Shown here piece by piece: positions 38,361 through 46,008 of a DNA stretch of 64,000 bases (position 1 is the first letter of the stretch; each line of letters starts with the position of its first letter). Both the position numbers and the translations under genes were made by a program. The notes under the pieces are model-generated. The model was given only the letters and a program-made list of their open reading frames with translations, ran no database searches and was not told the origin of the DNA. Source of the stretch: Atlantibacter subterraneus (GTDB taxonomy: Bacteria > Pseudomonadota > Gammaproteobacteria > Enterobacterales > Enterobacteriaceae); assembly GCF_007570865.1 (NCBI RefSeq), contig NZ_VLPS01000008.1, forward strand, positions 310,001 through 374,000, read 5' to 3'.

Positions 38361-39650
38361 ATGTTACTGGCAGGCGCTATTTTTGTCCTGACCATTGTTT
38401 TGGTTATCTGGCAGCCGAAGGGGTTAGGCATCGGCTGGAGCGCGACGCTGGGTGCGGTACTGGCTCTGATATCTGGCGTTGTGCATGTTGGCGATATTCC
38501 GGTGGTGTGGAATATCGTCTGGAACGCGACGGCGACCTTTATTGCCGTAATTATTATCAGCCTGCTGCTTGATGAGTCCGGTTTTTTCGAATGGGCAGCG
38601 CTGCATGTTTCCCGCTGGGGTAACGGTCGTGGACGTTTGCTCTTTACGTATATCGTTCTGCTCGGCGCAGCGGTGGCGGCACTGTTTGCCAACGATGGTG
38701 CGGCACTTATTCTGACGCCGATAGTTATCGCCATGCTGCTGGCATTAGGGTTCAGCAAAGGCACGACACTGGCATTTGTCATGGCTGCCGGGTTTATTGC
38801 CGATACGGCTAGCCTGCCGCTTATCGTGTCGAACCTGGTGAATATCGTCTCGGCGGACTTCTTTGGTCTGGGATTCACCGAATATGCGTCGGTAATGGTG
38901 CCGGTGGATATTGCAGCCATTGTTGCCACGCTGGTTATGCTGCATCTTTTCTTCCGCAAGGATATTCCGCCGACTTACGACCTGGCTCTCCTGAAAGCAC
39001 CGGCAAAAGCGATTAAAGATCTGGCAACCTTCAGAACCGGTTGGATCGTGTTGATCCTTCTTCTGGTTGGCTTTTTCGTCCTTGAGCCGTTGGGTATCCC
39101 GGTCAGCGCGATTGCTGCTGTAGGGGCTTCCATTCTGTTTGCGGTGGCGAAACGAGGCCATGCCATTAACACTGGCAAAGTGCTTCGCGGTGCGCCATGG
39201 CAGATCGTCATCTTCTCTCTGGGGATGTATCTGGTGGTCTATGGCCTGCGTAACGCCGGTCTAACAGAATATCTCTCTGGCGTACTGAACGTGCTGGCAG
39301 ATAAAGGACTTTGGGCTGCGACGTTTGGTACCGGCTTCCTGACGGCTTTCCTGTCTTCCATCATGAACAACATGCCTACCGTGCTGGTTGGCGCTCTCTC
39401 TATTGATGGCAGCACCGCAACAGGCGTTATCAAAGAGGCGATGATCTATGCCAACGTGATTGGCTGCGATCTGGGGCCGAAAATCACACCGATTGGTAGC
39501 CTGGCAACGCTGCTCTGGCTGCATGTCCTTTCACAGAAGAATATGACCATCACCTGGGGATACTATTTCCGCACCGGGATCGTCATGACTCTGCCTGTGC
39601 TGTTTGTAACGCTGGCAGCGCTGGCGCTACGTCTCTCTTTCACTTTGTAA
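38361..39650 (+). CDS. arsB: Arsenite efflux permease ArsB
   Basis: 429 residues from ATG 38361 (GGAGG upstream), equal to R773/E. coli ArsB. Twelve membrane helices; the sequence is close to the E. coli protein over its length ([20 protein letters not shown] at the start). It extrudes As(OH)3/Sb(OH)3, alone with the proton gradient or powered by ArsA. It is followed by arsC after 12 bases. Confidence 0.96.
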   Translation: MLLAGAIFVLTIVLVIWQPKGLGIGWSATLGAVLALISGVVHVGDIPVVWNIVWNATATFIAVIIISLLLDESGFFEWAALHVSRWGNGRGRLLFTYIVLLGAAVAALFANDGAALILTPIVIAMLLALGFSKGTTLAFVMAAGFIADTASLPLIVSNLVNIVSADFFGLGFTEYASVMVPVDIAAIVATLVMLHLFFRKDIPPTYDLALLKAPAKAIKDLATFRTGWIVLILLLVGFFVLEPLGIPVSAIAAVGASILFAVAKRGHAINTGKVLRGAPWQIVIFSLGMYLVVYGLRNAGLTEYLSGVLNVLADKGLWAATFGTGFLTAFLSSIMNNMPTVLVGALSIDGSTATGVIKEAMIYANVIGCDLGPKITPIGSLATLLWLHVLSQKNMTITWGYYFRTGIVMTLPVLFVTLAALALRLSFTL

Positions 39651-39662
39651 TGAGATACTGAT

Positions 39663-40094
39663 ATGAGCAACATCACCATTTATCACAACCCAGCCTGCGG
39701 CACGTCGCGTAATACGCTGGAGATGATCCGCAATAGTGGTACTGAACCGACCGTTATTCTTTACCTTGAGACTCCACCTTCACGCGATGAGCTGGTCAAA
39801 CTCATTGCAGATATGGGCATTTCCGTCCGTGCTTTGCTGCGTAAGAACGTCGAGCCGTATGAGGAACTGGGTCTTGCAGAAGATAAATTTACTGACGACC
39901 AGCTCATCGACTTTATGCTGCAGCATCCGATTCTGATCAACCGTCCGATTGTTGTGACTCCACTCGGAACTAAACTTTGCCGTCCTTCGGAGGTTGTTCT
40001 GGATATCCTTCCAGATGCCCAGAAAGCGGCTTTCACCAAGGAAGACGGTGAGAAGGTTGTTGACGCCAGCGGAAAACGAATCGACAACAAGTAA
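39663..40094 (+). CDS. arsC: Glutaredoxin-dependent arsenate reductase ArsC
   Basis: 143 residues (R773 141). It reduces arsenate to arsenite with glutathione/glutaredoxin. The active-site Cys12 is in HNPACGTSRNT. The arginines of the oxyanion site are in VRALLRKN (about 60), NRPIVVTPLG (about 94) and CRPSEVVLDIL (about 107). It is the last gene of the first ars operon. A strong terminator follows. Confidence 0.96.
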   Translation: MSNITIYHNPACGTSRNTLEMIRNSGTEPTVILYLETPPSRDELVKLIADMGISVRALLRKNVEPYEELGLAEDKFTDDQLIDFMLQHPILINRPIVVTPLGTKLCRPSEVVLDILPDAQKAAFTKEDGEKVVDASGKRIDNK

Positions 40095-40104
40095 TTCAAC
40101 CTAT

Positions 40105-40147
40105 GAAAGGGCTAATTCCATAGCCCTTTCAAATCATCTTTTTTATT
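40105..40147 (+). terminator. Terminator of arsRDABC
   Basis: GAAAGGGCTA (40105-40114) pairs with TAGCCCTTTC (40121-40130) around ATTCCA, followed by AAATCATCTTTTTT. Confidence 0.85.
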
Positions 40148-40192
40148 ATCCATCCAGATAGTCAAATCTACGCTTCCAGAATCCTTACTCTC

Positions 40193-40244
40193 TGTGTTAC
40201 CTTTCCCGTTATGTCAAAAAAGACATAACGGGAAAGGTAACACA
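40193..40244 (+). promoter_or_regulatory. Perfect 23-bp inverted repeat over the TauE/SafE ribosome-binding site
   Basis: Arms 40193-40215 and 40222-40244 are exact reverse complements around six A. The right arm contains GGAAAGG, the Shine-Dalgarno sequence, and reaches the A of the start codon at 40244. In RNA this would be a very stable hairpin that blocks initiation unless opened. As DNA it could also be a large operator. Confidence 0.7.
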
Positions 40245-41056
40245 TGTCATCAGAATTAAAACGGAATGGGAAAGGTTTTTTATCAGGCACGTTAATAGGT
40301 GCTTTAGGTGGCTTGATTGGTCTTGGTGGTGCTGAATTCCGCCTTCCGGTCCTGATTGGCAGTTTCAAAATGCCCACGCTGGAAGCGGTTATATTTAACA
40401 AAGCAATGAGCCTTACTGTCGTTGCCGTTGCTTTGATATTCCGCACAAAGTCGATTGCAGTCGACCAGCTGTTGGCACATCTTGATATTGTTATCAATTT
40501 GCTTGCTGGTAGCCTTATCGGAGCATGGTGGGCTGCTGGAAGAGCTATAAAAATGTCACGTATCTGGCTGGACAGAATCATTCTGATCCTGCTTGTTATC
40601 TTGTCATTCGTAATGCTTTCAGAAGCATGGATGCCTCTGCATGACAGCTCAACTGGATTATTCCAGCCAGGAATCGCCACCATCATTGCTGGTGTCATTG
40701 CTGGTTTCTTCATCGGGAATGTTGCGGCTCTGCTGGGTGTTGCAGGAGGAGAACTCCTTATACCAACCATCGTTATCCTTTTTGGGGCTGACATTAAACT
40801 GGCAGGCAGTTTGTCATTAATGATTAGTTTACCGACGATGATTGTGGGTTTTTCTCGCTACACCAATGCTGATGCTTTCCAGATCCTGAGAAAAGAGAAA
40901 AAACTTTTTGTGTGGATGGTCATCGGTTCCGTTATAGGGGCTGCTGTTGGGGGCCTTATGCTCGGTATGTTCCCGGTAAGAGTACTTATGACGCTGTTGG
41001 GCGTGGTACTGCTTATTTCCGCAATCAAAACCTTTAAGCATACCCGGCAAAGATGA
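40244..41056 (+). CDS. TauE/SafE-family membrane exporter
   Basis: 270 residues with about eight hydrophobic helices. The two-fold repeated glycine motif of the TauE/SafE family is seen at GTLIGALGGLIGLGGAEFRLP (about 13-33) and GNVAALLGVAGGELLIP (about 160-176). Family members move sulfite, sulfoacetate and other oxyanions or sulfur compounds out of the cell. Its place between two arsenic clusters suggests a role with metalloid or thiol stress, but the substrate is not evident. Its ribosome-binding site lies within a perfect hairpin. A ModE-like regulator follows after 62 bases. Confidence 0.8.
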   Translation: MSSELKRNGKGFLSGTLIGALGGLIGLGGAEFRLPVLIGSFKMPTLEAVIFNKAMSLTVVAVALIFRTKSIAVDQLLAHLDIVINLLAGSLIGAWWAAGRAIKMSRIWLDRIILILLVILSFVMLSEAWMPLHDSSTGLFQPGIATIIAGVIAGFFIGNVAALLGVAGGELLIPTIVILFGADIKLAGSLSLMISLPTMIVGFSRYTNADAFQILRKEKKLFVWMVIGSVIGAAVGGLMLGMFPVRVLMTLLGVVLLISAIKTFKHTRQR

Positions 41057-41118
41057 TGGTGGCTTACGCTTTGGACCATTCCGCATCACAGAGAAAATGA
41101 TTTTGAAAAGGTATCAGG

Positions 41119-41490
41119 ATGAAAAGTAAGCCCCTTAAATCAAACTTAATATTAGTCAGACCACGGATCTATATTAATGACAACATTTCTCTGGGGCCGG
41201 GGAAGGTTGACCTTTTAAGAGCAATTGATGGTTTTCACTCTCTCTCGGCGGCAGCTAAAGATTTGGGGATACCCTACAAAAGAGCATGGCTCTTAATTGA
41301 TACCTTGAATAAGGGGATCGGCCAGCCTGTTGTGACTACATCTACAGGTGGCAATAAAGGCGGTGGTACAGTGCTGACTCCATTGGGACGTAACCTGCTG
41401 ACCTGGTATGATCAGGCCGAGGCTCATCTAAATGAGCAATCTCAGCAACAGTTAATCGAGCTCGAAAAAATTCTATTTGGGAAGTTGTAG
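41119..41490 (+). CDS. ModE N-terminal-type winged-helix regulator
   Basis: 123 residues, a single LysR/ModE-like winged helix (LLRAIDGFHSLSAAAKDLGIPYKRAWLLIDTLN) with the ModE-like wing STGGNKGGGTVLTPLGRNLL. It has no molybdate-binding (TOBE) domain, so any oxyanion sensing would have to be done otherwise. A short coiled stretch at the C-terminus probably dimerises it. It follows the TauE/SafE gene on the same strand and may control it. Confidence 0.75.
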   Translation: MKSKPLKSNLILVRPRIYINDNISLGPGKVDLLRAIDGFHSLSAAAKDLGIPYKRAWLLIDTLNKGIGQPVVTTSTGGNKGGGTVLTPLGRNLLTWYDQAEAHLNEQSQQQLIELEKILFGKL

Positions 41491-41535
41491 GTCCCAGAGT
41501 TTAATGACCCGGTAAACATAACGACAACAAAGCAT

Positions 41536-41557
41536 TAAGGGGGCAAGCGCCCCCTTA
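41536..41557 (-). terminator. Terminator of the second arsDA unit
   Basis: TAAGGGGG (41536-41543) pairs with CCCCCTTA (41550-41557), just past the arsA stop. The T-run on the minus strand is poor. Confidence 0.6.
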
Positions 41558-41566
41558 TCAGTTTCG

Positions 41567-43324
41567 CTATTTAGCCATTTCAGCCAGAAGGTTAATACCT
41601 ACTGGTTCTTCACTCTGCAGAGCTGTCAGTGCAATACGCTTTGCATACTGCTCTTCCACATCAGAGATGAGAGGCAGCTCGCGGTTCGCCCTGGTCTTCA
41701 GGAAAGGTGAAGACGGTTCAGCTGCCGCCAGGCTGTTATTAACAACCCATGCCCACGGCTCGATGCCAGCGCGACGTAAATCATGCTGCAAGTTTGCCGC
41801 TTCCAGTACCGGTGTCGTTTCGGCAAGCGTCACGATAATCACCTTTGTCTTCTCCGGGTCCTGCAATTGCATCATTGGCGTCATCACATGGTCATGTGTT
41901 TGCCCCATCTGGCGCACCATTTCCCGGTGATAGGCTCCGGTCGCATCCAGTAGCAGAAGTGTGTGGCCCGTTGGCGCAGTGTCCATAATGACAAAATGGT
42001 CGTCGGCCTCTTTGATGATCCGCGAGAATGCCTGGAAGACGGCGATCTCTTCAGTACATGGCGAGCGGAGATCTTCCTCCAGCACCGCCAGCCCTTCCGC
42101 ATCCAACCCTTTCCCCTGGTTTTCCAGAACAAAGCGACGATAGCGTTCTGTTTCTACCTTCGGGTCGATACGGCTAACCTGAAGATTTGGCAGCGAGCCA
42201 TCCAACGTGTAAGACAGATGTGCCGCCGGATCGGATGTAGTCAGGTGAACTTTGTGACCGAGCTTAGCCAGGGATACCGCCACCGATGCCGCAACGGTCG
42301 TTTTACCCACCCCGCCTTTACCCATCGTCATGACCAGCCCTTTTCCTGTTTGACTGAGTTCCTCTACCAGTGAGGCAAGTTTCGGTAAATCCAAACTATT
42401 CAGCGTGGTAGCAGGGAGCGGCAGCGAGGCTTTGTTCTCCGTAAATAACTGACGCAGGGCTTCCAGACCGACCAGATTAAATGGCTTCAGATACAGCTGC
42501 GAGCGGGGAAGGTTCGCCAGATTATCAGGCATGGCCTGTAATGCTTTTTCTTCCCGAGCCAGAATACTTTGCGCCAGCGGATCATTTTCACCCACAAATG
42601 GCGGCAACACACCATTAATGGCAAGGTGTTGATGCTGCAAACCGATAGCAGACAGTTCATCGTGCGTATGAGAAACCTCTTTCAGCGTTGAGGCCTGGGC
42701 ACGGGCAACCAGCACTAAGCGCGTAAGAGCTGCATCAGACAGCGCTTTAACCGCATCGGAGTACTGGTGCTGTTGTTTCTCCAGCCCCACCAGCGGCCCG
42801 AGGTTAGCGGCGGCATCAGGGTTCGCTTCGAGATAACCGCTCCAGGCCCCCGGCAACTCAAGCATGCGGATGGTGTGACCGGTTGGCGCAGTATCAAATA
42901 CGATATGGTCATACTTTTCCCGCAACTCATGGTTGGTAAGAAGACCAGTAAACTCATCAAATGCCGCGATTTCCGTAGTGCATGAACCGGAGAGCTGTTC
43001 TTCAATGCTGCTGACCACATCGGCTGGCATCAGCCCGCGAACCGGGTCGAGTACTCGGTCACGATAAGCCTGTGCTGCAGCCATCGGATCAACTTCCATC
43101 GCGGCAAGATTTTCTACGGTACTGATATCTGTGATTCGGTGGCCGATAGTCTGGCTAAAAACTTGGCCGACATTGGAAGCCGGATCGGTACTCACCAGAA
43201 GCGTTCTCTTACCCTGATCGGCCAGCCATACCGCAGTAGCACAGGCCAGGGATGTTTTACCCACGCCACCTTTGCCAGTGAAGAAGATGAACGGGGGAAT
43301 GTCTTTTAAAAATGGCATATTCAT
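41567..43324 (-). CDS. arsA: Arsenite-stimulated ATPase ArsA, second copy, lacking one site cysteine
   Basis: 585 residues with both P-loops ([18 protein letters not shown]) and both DTAPTGHT motifs. Compared with the first copy, the cysteines of SGSCTTE (Cys113 type) and [10 protein letters not shown] (Cys422 type) are kept, but the Cys172 position is Asn (NPDAAANLGPL). In R773 ArsA that cysteine adds to metalloid affinity, so this pump ATPase may bind As(III) more weakly or prefer another ligand. AGGAG stands ten bases before ATG 43324. There is no second arsB next to it, so it would have to work with the arsB at 38361 or one elsewhere. Confidence 0.93.
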   Translation of the reverse strand: MNMPFLKDIPPFIFFTGKGGVGKTSLACATAVWLADQGKRTLLVSTDPASNVGQVFSQTIGHRITDISTVENLAAMEVDPMAAAQAYRDRVLDPVRGLMPADVVSSIEEQLSGSCTTEIAAFDEFTGLLTNHELREKYDHIVFDTAPTGHTIRMLELPGAWSGYLEANPDAAANLGPLVGLEKQQHQYSDAVKALSDAALTRLVLVARAQASTLKEVSHTHDELSAIGLQHQHLAINGVLPPFVGENDPLAQSILAREEKALQAMPDNLANLPRSQLYLKPFNLVGLEALRQLFTENKASLPLPATTLNSLDLPKLASLVEELSQTGKGLVMTMGKGGVGKTTVAASVAVSLAKLGHKVHLTTSDPAAHLSYTLDGSLPNLQVSRIDPKVETERYRRFVLENQGKGLDAEGLAVLEEDLRSPCTEEIAVFQAFSRIIKEADDHFVIMDTAPTGHTLLLLDATGAYHREMVRQMGQTHDHVMTPMMQLQDPEKTKVIIVTLAETTPVLEAANLQHDLRRAGIEPWAWVVNNSLAAAEPSSPFLKTRANRELPLISDVEEQYAKRIALTALQSEEPVGINLLAEMAK

Positions 43325-43344
43325 CAGTGATTGCTCCTCTGGAA

Positions 43345-43707
43345 TTAAGGCATACGTGGAATGCTGCAGCAGCGTGGTTGCGTGCTGTCTTCACTCCAGT
43401 CCTGACTAAGCGGAATACCTGCCCAACGGGCGATATCTTCACGAGTCGGGAGTTTGCCTGCCATCACAAGTTTGCCGTCGAGCAAGGTGACAGGGAGAGA
43501 CTCCATCCCTGATGTGTTCAGAAACTCTTTAATGACCGGCGAATTCAGGAACTGCTGCGGGTTCTTCGCAAGGCTGTAGCGCTGTATATCAACGCCATTC
43601 TTTTTCGCCCATTCGGCGCTGGCGTTCCATTTGACGGCTTTGTCACTGACTACAACGCTGCTGGTTGCACAGCAGCCTGCTGCTTCAAAGATCTCAATTT
43701 TTGACAT
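43345..43707 (-). CDS. arsD: ArsD, second copy, with altered cysteine set
   Basis: 120 residues. Cys12-Cys13 (AGCCATSSVV) are present but residue 18 is Val, and the C-terminus has a single Cys pair (PRCCSIP) instead of two. In R773 ArsD, Cys12, Cys13 and Cys18 together hold As(III) for hand-over to ArsA. The copy may therefore be a poorer chaperone or mainly a regulator. It is followed by the matching ArsA after 20 bases. Its ribosome-binding site lies in a perfect hairpin (43713-43756). Confidence 0.9.
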   Translation of the reverse strand: MSKIEIFEAAGCCATSSVVVSDKAVKWNASAEWAKKNGVDIQRYSLAKNPQQFLNSPVIKEFLNTSGMESLPVTLLDGKLVMAGKLPTREDIARWAGIPLSQDWSEDSTQPRCCSIPRMP

Positions 43708-43712
43708 GGACT

Positions 43713-43756
43713 GTTTACCTCAGTGTTTAGTCATTTGGCTTTACACTGAGGTAAAC
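43713..43756 (-). promoter_or_regulatory. 14-bp inverted repeat over the second arsD ribosome-binding site
   Basis: GTTTACCTCAGTGT (43713-43726) and ACACTGAGGTAAAC (43743-43756) are perfect arms around 16 bases. On the coding strand the arm nearest the gene contains TGAGG, the Shine-Dalgarno sequence, ten bases before ATG 43707. It could be a translation switch or an operator for ArsD or ArsR. Confidence 0.6.
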
Positions 43757-43782
43757 GAAGGTGGTGGGGAAAAGATGCGCGA

Positions 43783-44328
43783 TTAATTCATTTTTTTGTG
43801 GCAGCAGACGGGTGACGTGTCATCCGCCTCAATCTGACAAAGTTCTGTCATCGTTTCTTTCAGGTGCTTTCTGGCCCGTAGCAAACGGGATTTAAACGCC
43901 GTAAGCGTGATCCCCAGTTCATCGGCCAGGGACTGCTGGGGACGCCGGTGAAGGTCGGATTCTTCAATCAACCACCGCTCATCTTCAGGTAATGCCTGCA
44001 ATGTTTCAGGCAGGCAAATATCCAGCGTCGAGATTGCATCAGGGGATGCGTCTGTTAATGGGGCATCTTCTTCCAGCTCAACGAATTCCCTGGTGGTGCG
44101 GTACTCATCAATTAGTAGATTCCTCGCAGCCCGATACAGCCAGGCTCGTGGATTCTCCATCTCGCAGAAACTGTCTGAATGAGCGCGGGCACGCAGGAAT
44201 AGCTCTTGCAGAAGGTCTGCTGCTTTTTCGCTATCACCTGTCTTCGATGTCAGAAAGCGAGAGAGTTCGGCTTCATGTTGTCGCCAGAACACGCTCATGC
44301 AGTTGTTGAATGCCGTTACATCACTCAT
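43783..44328 (-). CDS. ECF-like sigma-70 family factor in the ars cluster
   Basis: About 181 residues. Region 2 (AADLLQELFLRARAHSDSFCEMENPRAWLYRAARNLLIDEYR, about 36-77) and region 4 (LPEDERWLIEESDLHRRPQQSLADELGITLTAFKSRLLRARKHL, about 112-155) are both clear, so it is a small ECF/SigZ-like sigma factor. The tail ends PVCCHKKMN: a Cys-Cys-His cluster that could sense metalloid. No anti-sigma gene is adjacent. ATG 44328 has GAGGG just upstream, and the arsH stop lies within that site. It is the third gene of arsR-arsH-sigma. Confidence 0.82.
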   Translation of the reverse strand: MSDVTAFNNCMSVFWRQHEAELSRFLTSKTGDSEKAADLLQELFLRARAHSDSFCEMENPRAWLYRAARNLLIDEYRTTREFVELEEDAPLTDASPDAISTLDICLPETLQALPEDERWLIEESDLHRRPQQSLADELGITLTAFKSRLLRARKHLKETMTELCQIEADDTSPVCCHKKMN

Positions 44329-44336
44329 ACCAGCCC

Positions 44337-45050
44337 TCAAATTTTGCTCTGATTAACCCGCCGGGAAAGTTCTTCTGCAGACTCTTTTCGTTCGCTGTAG
44401 CGATCAACGAGATAGGCTGAGTTACCTCGGGTCAGCAGAGTAAATTTCACCAGTTCTTCCATTACATCCACGATGCGGTCGTAATAAGACGACGGTTTCA
44501 TACGTCCATCTTCATCAAACTCCTGCCAGGCTTTTGCCACAGAGGACTGATTCGGGATGGTGATCATCCGCATCCATCGGCCAAGAATGCGCATCTGGTT
44601 TACGGCATTGAAAGACTGAGAGCCACCGCAGACCTGCATAACGGCCAATGTCTTACCCTGTGAAGGGCGAACTGCACCCTCTGATAACGGTATCCAATCA
44701 ATCTGGGCCTTCATGATGCCGCTCATCGCACCATGGCGTTCAGGGGAACACCACACCATCCCTTCGGACCAACGAACCAGCTCGCGCAATTCCATGACTT
44801 TAGGATGCGAGTCAGGCGCATCATCAGGAAGAGGCAAGCCAGAAGGATTGAAGATCCGCACTTCTGCGCCCATCGCGGTCAGTAACCTTGCCGCTTCTTC
44901 CGTTGCCAGTCGGCTGTAGGAACGTTCGCGCACAGAGCCGTACAACATGAGGATACGTGGTGGATGGGGAACGGCAGGAATACCGAATCTTGCCTCTGTG
45001 ATTGAGGTGTCGAACAAACCCGAATCAACATTCTTAAGATCACCTGTCAT
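44337..45050 (-). CDS. arsH: ArsH, NADPH-dependent FMN reductase of organoarsenical resistance
   Basis: 237 residues. A flavodoxin-like fold with the FMN-phosphate loop [20 protein letters not shown] (about 38-57) and the conserved [20 protein letters not shown]. ArsH proteins oxidise trivalent organoarsenicals with NADPH and FMN, giving resistance to methylarsenite and related compounds. It lies one base after the second arsR and just before the sigma factor, all on the minus strand. Confidence 0.93.
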   Translation of the reverse strand: MTGDLKNVDSGLFDTSITEARFGIPAVPHPPRILMLYGSVRERSYSRLATEEAARLLTAMGAEVRIFNPSGLPLPDDAPDSHPKVMELRELVRWSEGMVWCSPERHGAMSGIMKAQIDWIPLSEGAVRPSQGKTLAVMQVCGGSQSFNAVNQMRILGRWMRMITIPNQSSVAKAWQEFDEDGRMKPSSYYDRIVDVMEELVKFTLLTRGNSAYLVDRYSERKESAEELSRRVNQSKI

Positions 45051-45051
45051 T

Positions 45052-45375
45052 TTACTTCTCCGTCTTCTGGGGCATGGTGAGGCAATCGTCAGTTCCTGAG
45101 CAGCATTCTTCTGTCAGGAAGGCAATCAGAGCCTCAAGGTTCTCATATCGAGCATGGCAATAGAGCGTTCTACCCTGGCGCTCCTGGCGTACCAGAGATA
45201 CTGATATCAGCGATGAGAGATGATGGCTCAACGTAGACGCAGGGATTTCGAGCCGCTTCTGCAGTTCGCCAACCGGTAACCCCTCATGCCCGGCTTTAAC
45301 CAGCTCTCTGTAAACGCTAAGGCGCGTGGGATGACCCAGCTCTTTCAGGGTATCTGCTGCTTTTGAAAGCTCCAT
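45052..45375 (-). CDS. arsR: ArsR-family repressor, second copy
   Basis: About 107 residues from ATG 45375 (GAGAT upstream); a longer frame reaches 45447 but lacks family similarity. It has a winged helix ([31 protein letters not shown]). Unlike the ArsR at 35778 it has no ELCVCDLC motif. Cysteines are instead at the C-terminus ([14 protein letters not shown]), the arrangement of another ArsR class whose arsenic site was evolved independently. It heads the arsR-arsH-sigma-(arsDA) minus-strand cluster. Confidence 0.9.
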   Translation of the reverse strand: MELSKAADTLKELGHPTRLSVYRELVKAGHEGLPVGELQKRLEIPASTLSHHLSSLISVSLVRQERQGRTLYCHARYENLEALIAFLTEECCSGTDDCLTMPQKTEK

Positions 45376-45390
45376 TTGTATCTCATTTCT

Positions 45391-45414
45391 ATATTTCCGG
45401 AATTGTAGAAATAT
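45391..45414 (-). promoter_or_regulatory. Operator-like dyad of the second arsR
   Basis: ATATTTC (45391-45397) and GAAATAT (45408-45414) are inverted arms ten bases apart, 16 bases upstream of the arsR ATG. This fits an ArsR-family operator in its own promoter. Confidence 0.55.
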
Positions 45415-45505
45415 ATCTAATTTCCTTTCCTGGTAAAAGAGGGACAATGGTCGATGTCGGCACGCTCAGATTTAATCTACGAACTCTACCGGCCGAAACT
45501 GTCTC

Positions 45506-45808
45506 TTAAACGTCTAACACATAAATCAAGTCGCTACATTTCGGACAAACCTTGTCCCCATGCCAGTGAGTATCGCACCAGCAGCATCGCCATTGCCGTA
45601 TCGTCGTGTTAGTAGGTCGAAGGCGCATTTCTGAAGGCGGGATAGTTTTTGGCGAGGTTTGTTCTGGTACTGTTTGGAGCTTGTTAAATCGACATGTTTT
45701 AAGCCGAGCAATATTGTTGATATGCCTTGGTATGTGCACAAACGTTCTTGTAGATGTCAGAGGATCAAACTGAACACCGATCTGCAGTTTGCAGTAAATA
45801 CAAAGCAA
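45506..45808 (-). CDS. Hypothetical small protein with zinc-ribbon-like cysteines
   Basis: 100 residues. The C-terminal part reads CCWCDTHWHGDKVCPKCSDLIYVLDV, two CxxC pairs 12 residues apart, as in a zinc ribbon. There are two more cysteines near the N-terminus (CIYCK). I do not recognise a family. Codon use is unlike the ars genes. It sits between the arsenic cargo and the CP4 backbone and may be a decayed gene. The sequence on to 46008 shows nothing further. Confidence 0.3.
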   Translation of the reverse strand: MLCIYCKLQIGVQFDPLTSTRTFVHIPRHINNIARLKTCRFNKLQTVPEQTSPKTIPPSEMRLRPTNTTIRQWRCCWCDTHWHGDKVCPKCSDLIYVLDV

Positions 45809-46008
45809 TGAATCAAAATCAACCTGTTAAACAGATTCTGGTGTAACCCATTCACCATCTACGGTGACGGCGTTAGTGGCTAAGACGAAGTAATTCATCA
45901 TGAACTCCGTAACAAATGAAAAATGCCAGCATGGTTAGCTGGCTTTGTAGATAGAGGGGGGAAGGAAGCATTACCGACTGTTACAACAGCTTAGGTTTAC
46001 CGGCCTAT

